From contig NC_092563.1 of assembly GCF_037975245.1 (NCBI RefSeq), positions 27,615,960-27,679,959 of the forward strand: a stretch of DNA of 64,000 nt, read 5' to 3'. The notes under the pieces are model-generated. The model did no database searches, was not told the origin of the DNA, and saw only the letters and a program-made list of their open reading frames with translations. This DNA comes from Apostichopus japonicus (taxonomy: Eukaryota; Echinodermata; Holothuroidea; Aspidochirotida; Stichopodidae). Positions 61,188-64,000 of this stretch are shown piece after piece. Position 1 is the first letter of the stretch. Every line of letters starts with the position of its first letter. Position numbers and translations under genes: made by a program.

Positions 61188-64000
61188 TTCGTGTTGAAAT
61201 AGAGTTGGCTTGGAGGTCTTGAAATTTAGAATATTTGATGTTAGTAATGGACGGAATCTCGATTATAATTACTGCTACAATTGACAATGTACTGTGAATG
61301 GAAGAATTACATTCATAATGTACTGTGAATGTGGGGGCTAAACTATTTTGGGAGGGGGTCGGGGCCGTGGCCCTGTTGACCCCACCCTAAACCCTGCACT
61401 GATTAACACACTAAAATTGCGAAAGTTTTCCAAATAACATTTCTGTGGATCATAACCTTTCTAAATTATTGCCAGACATTGAAAAGAGTCGAACGTATGG
61501 GCAAACGAGGACCTTTAAGAGCAATGGTTGACGTTTGTACTTGCCTCCCCGACCCCCCCCCCCCCCCGCCCCATTCAAGCCTCATTGTTAACGCAACTAT
61601 ATAACGGCAACTTTATCTAAGATTGTTAGCAAGACGCCACTAAAACACTGAGTGAGAAAACTCGACGCTCAATTTTCCTTTGACGAGTTTGTTTTAGACC
61701 AAAACGTACCTCGCTTACTTTCATTTTTGTATGTTTCTAATATAAGAAGCTGATAAAGGGATACGGTTGCATTCCACTCTAGAAAAGCTACCGATTGTAA
61801 ATTGAGTAATATCTCGAAAACTAAAATGGTACCGTGCTCAAATGTACAGTCTGTATAGTGATATCAATGCTATATTTAATGGTCTGTCATCTAATAACAT
61901 TTATTTTATGCTGGAAGTCAACATATTCACTGTCATTATTAATATGGAGCAGGAAGGGGGCGTAGAGTAATGCAAAAGTGACATAAGGAAGAATTTCCTT
62001 CTTTAATGAGTTCGAAGCTGGACTCAGAAGACTTTTCCCCTTCGATCAATGAGTTATTTGTTGTGTATCTGCTCTCCTGAGGTTAGCAGTTTGTATGCTT
62101 TCATTTACTAATGAAGCTGCACTGGGGATTGGGGTTCACTAGTTATGAAGCTGTTTTCTCTCTCTATTGCGTCCCTTCGGCCCTCTGGCTAACGCCTACA
62201 TGCATCATGGTTACGTCAAAGACTTTGAACTGGGGCCTTTTTAACATGGGAATCGGGACTATAGCCCTCCAGCCGTGTTAACCCGGTGATCCCCCCCCTC
62301 CCCCTTATTCGAGCCATCCCCAGTAGTGGTCCGAAGTTAATTCTAATCTACTAGCAAAATTAGATCAACATTTCTCAATATTTTATTTTCAATTTACCTG
62401 ATTTTTGCCGTGTTTGTGAAAAATATGGAAAGCTTGGACACCGTCCCCCTCTTATGCCGGTCATCACATGGCTCATAAAATATTCTATCCCTTGATACAC
62501 AAAAGAGAGCTACATTATACGGGCTCCATTAACTGACAAACCGCCCTCCATATATATAGGGATTTGATTCAAGGGTCAATAGTTTAATAAACAGAAGGAC
62601 AGAAGAATGGACTGTGCCAAACCTGATACTGTTTGGTACAACACGTCTAACAGCCTACCTCCATATCATAATACTAACTTTATTTTTCCGGGGATTGGTC
62701 TTCAAATCCTGACTGCCATCGGGTCTAATGGTGTTACACGTAAATACCAGACGGTGTTTTCAATGGAAAATATCAACTTCATGAATGGAATAATCCGAGA
62801 TTAACTTCGAAAACGGGGCAAATAGCCTTTTCCGTCTCAATGAAAGGCCGGGACTGAACATTGACAACCCCGTGGACAATCCCCTGCATTTCATGAATAA
62901 TATTATTTCGTGGGTCAAGGTTCATACAGTTTGAAATTGGCCCCACTTGTGAGTTCTTAATAAGGGCCTTGCTTCTTGACACAGTCAATTTAAAGGGGAA
63001 GTACGTTCAACTCGGCATCTTTGAACATGATGATCAAGCATAATGGGTGAATCATACGTTGATGGATATTTGGAATTTGTCTGAAGGTACCTTTAGGCAG
63101 TGAAACACGATATTTTTTAGTATCTGTAATAGGTCACGAGCTTCCAAAAGAATCCTACGGTTGTCAAGGTGCCGTAGCGTAGGCACCACAGACTGAAACC
63201 GACGACTCTGTATATATAGCCTATACTTTCAATTTGTTATCAGGAGGCCTAAATATCCTCAGACTGCTAAACTGACAAGCAAACCAAACTCAGCACGGAG
63301 CAATCACCAGAACACTGATCCTGTCGATGTATATCGGATATTGGTAATCGATATTTGATCCCTTGTCTATATCCGGGTTTCGGCTCTTAAATATTCACTT
63401 GATAGACTGGGACAATGTTTGGGGGAAGCTTGAGTGGTGGGTGGGAGAGGCAGATCGAGCGACAGGAGTCGCTCCGTCCTAAGCCTCTCCCTATGTCCCT
63501 CACTCCATTATACATTATCATCCGTACTTCCAAAAGCTTAAATGCTGACAAAAACTGATAAAAATCTGTTTACATCCTCGCACTGGTACACTGTAAATAA
63601 GGTGTACAAATACACGGAACGAACTGTTCGGCCGATACTAGTTTAAAACAGTTTCGCTTGAATCTTCGGTGACATGTAGTTCCAGTTTCCAAACTTGCCG
63701 CACTAACATATCCTTACACATATTCATAATAGAGTATTTGATATTTCGTTGACCTTCTTCCTACGCGCCAATTAATTAATCACATGTATAGCTATACTGT
63801 CCAGGTAGCATAGGCCTATGGGCGACCGCCATATCGAATAAAAGAAATTGTCAAACATTATCATATTTTACTGTGCAGCGCTTTTATATGCAAGAGCTGC
63901 CTGTTTCAAAAAATATACGTGAAGATTATACTGAAATGCATTTTGAAATAAATATTTTAATTGAAAAGTTCAACCGGCTACTGACAAAAGCCGACACCGC

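Larger units (their letters stand above)
57856..64000. other. Intergenic, possible regulatory sequence
   Basis: No coding exon recognised. Contains an octamer ATGCAAAT (59017-59024) near GGATTA/TAATCA homeodomain-type sites, a nuclear-receptor half-site cluster at 60062-60365, a CRE at 61180 and a poly-C run at 61553-61567. TATA-like stretches occur near 62551 and 63212. Confidence 0.3.

Overview
This is an animal nuclear sequence. It has compact coding exons with GT/AG introns, vertebrate-like protein families, AT-rich introns, one tRNA-derived SINE, several MITEs, many minisatellites and an unusual number of long poly-G/poly-C tracts. The overall texture suggests a marine invertebrate deuterostome, most likely an echinoderm (sea cucumber or sea urchin type). 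That assignment is inference: no marker gene in the window fixes it.

Three protein-coding genes can be built. (1) At 550-1522 (+) are the last two coding exons of an SLC7-family amino-acid transporter whose C-terminal part looks most like cystine/glutamate exchangers (xCT-like). The rest lies upstream of the window. (2) At 9213-12585 (-) is a complete five-coding-exon gene for a 300-residue multi-pass membrane protein of the DUF1295 / steroid 5-alpha-reductase C-terminal-domain family. It has a probable 5' UTR exon ending at 15164. (3) At 20173-45046 (+) is a complete nine-coding-exon TCAIM orthologue of 504 residues. It is a mitochondrial protein with a J-domain-like HPD motif and all splice phases agree. 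Genes 1 and 2 are convergent; genes 2 and 3 are divergent (head to head).

Region by region: 1-2.6 kb holds the transporter end and its 3' flank. 2.6-9.2 kb is intergenic, with a degenerate repeat, an old MITE copy and a Penelope/hammerhead-like scrap. 9.2-15.3 kb is the DUF1295 gene, with a fold-back element in its first intron. 15.3-20.1 kb is a repeat-dense divergent promoter region (CRE, SINE, a 21-22 bp GATATC array, a TTAA MITE, and an element with perfect 20 bp inverted ends). 20.1-46.1 kb is TCAIM. Its introns carry an 84-90 bp minisatellite split by nested elements, a 91 bp array that duplicates an exon/intron junction, and a 27 bp minisatellite. 46-64 kb shows no gene I can support. 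It contains minisatellites, a CTCF-consensus match, several palindromic CREs and a cluster of nuclear-receptor half-sites, so it may be regulatory.

The three genes have no evident shared pathway. The most unusual structure is the 11-copy 91 bp tandem array at 32.5-33.5 kb, which repeats the 3' end of a TCAIM coding exon together with its splice donor. I found no bacterial-type system, CRISPR array or clear evidence of an undescribed multi-gene system.
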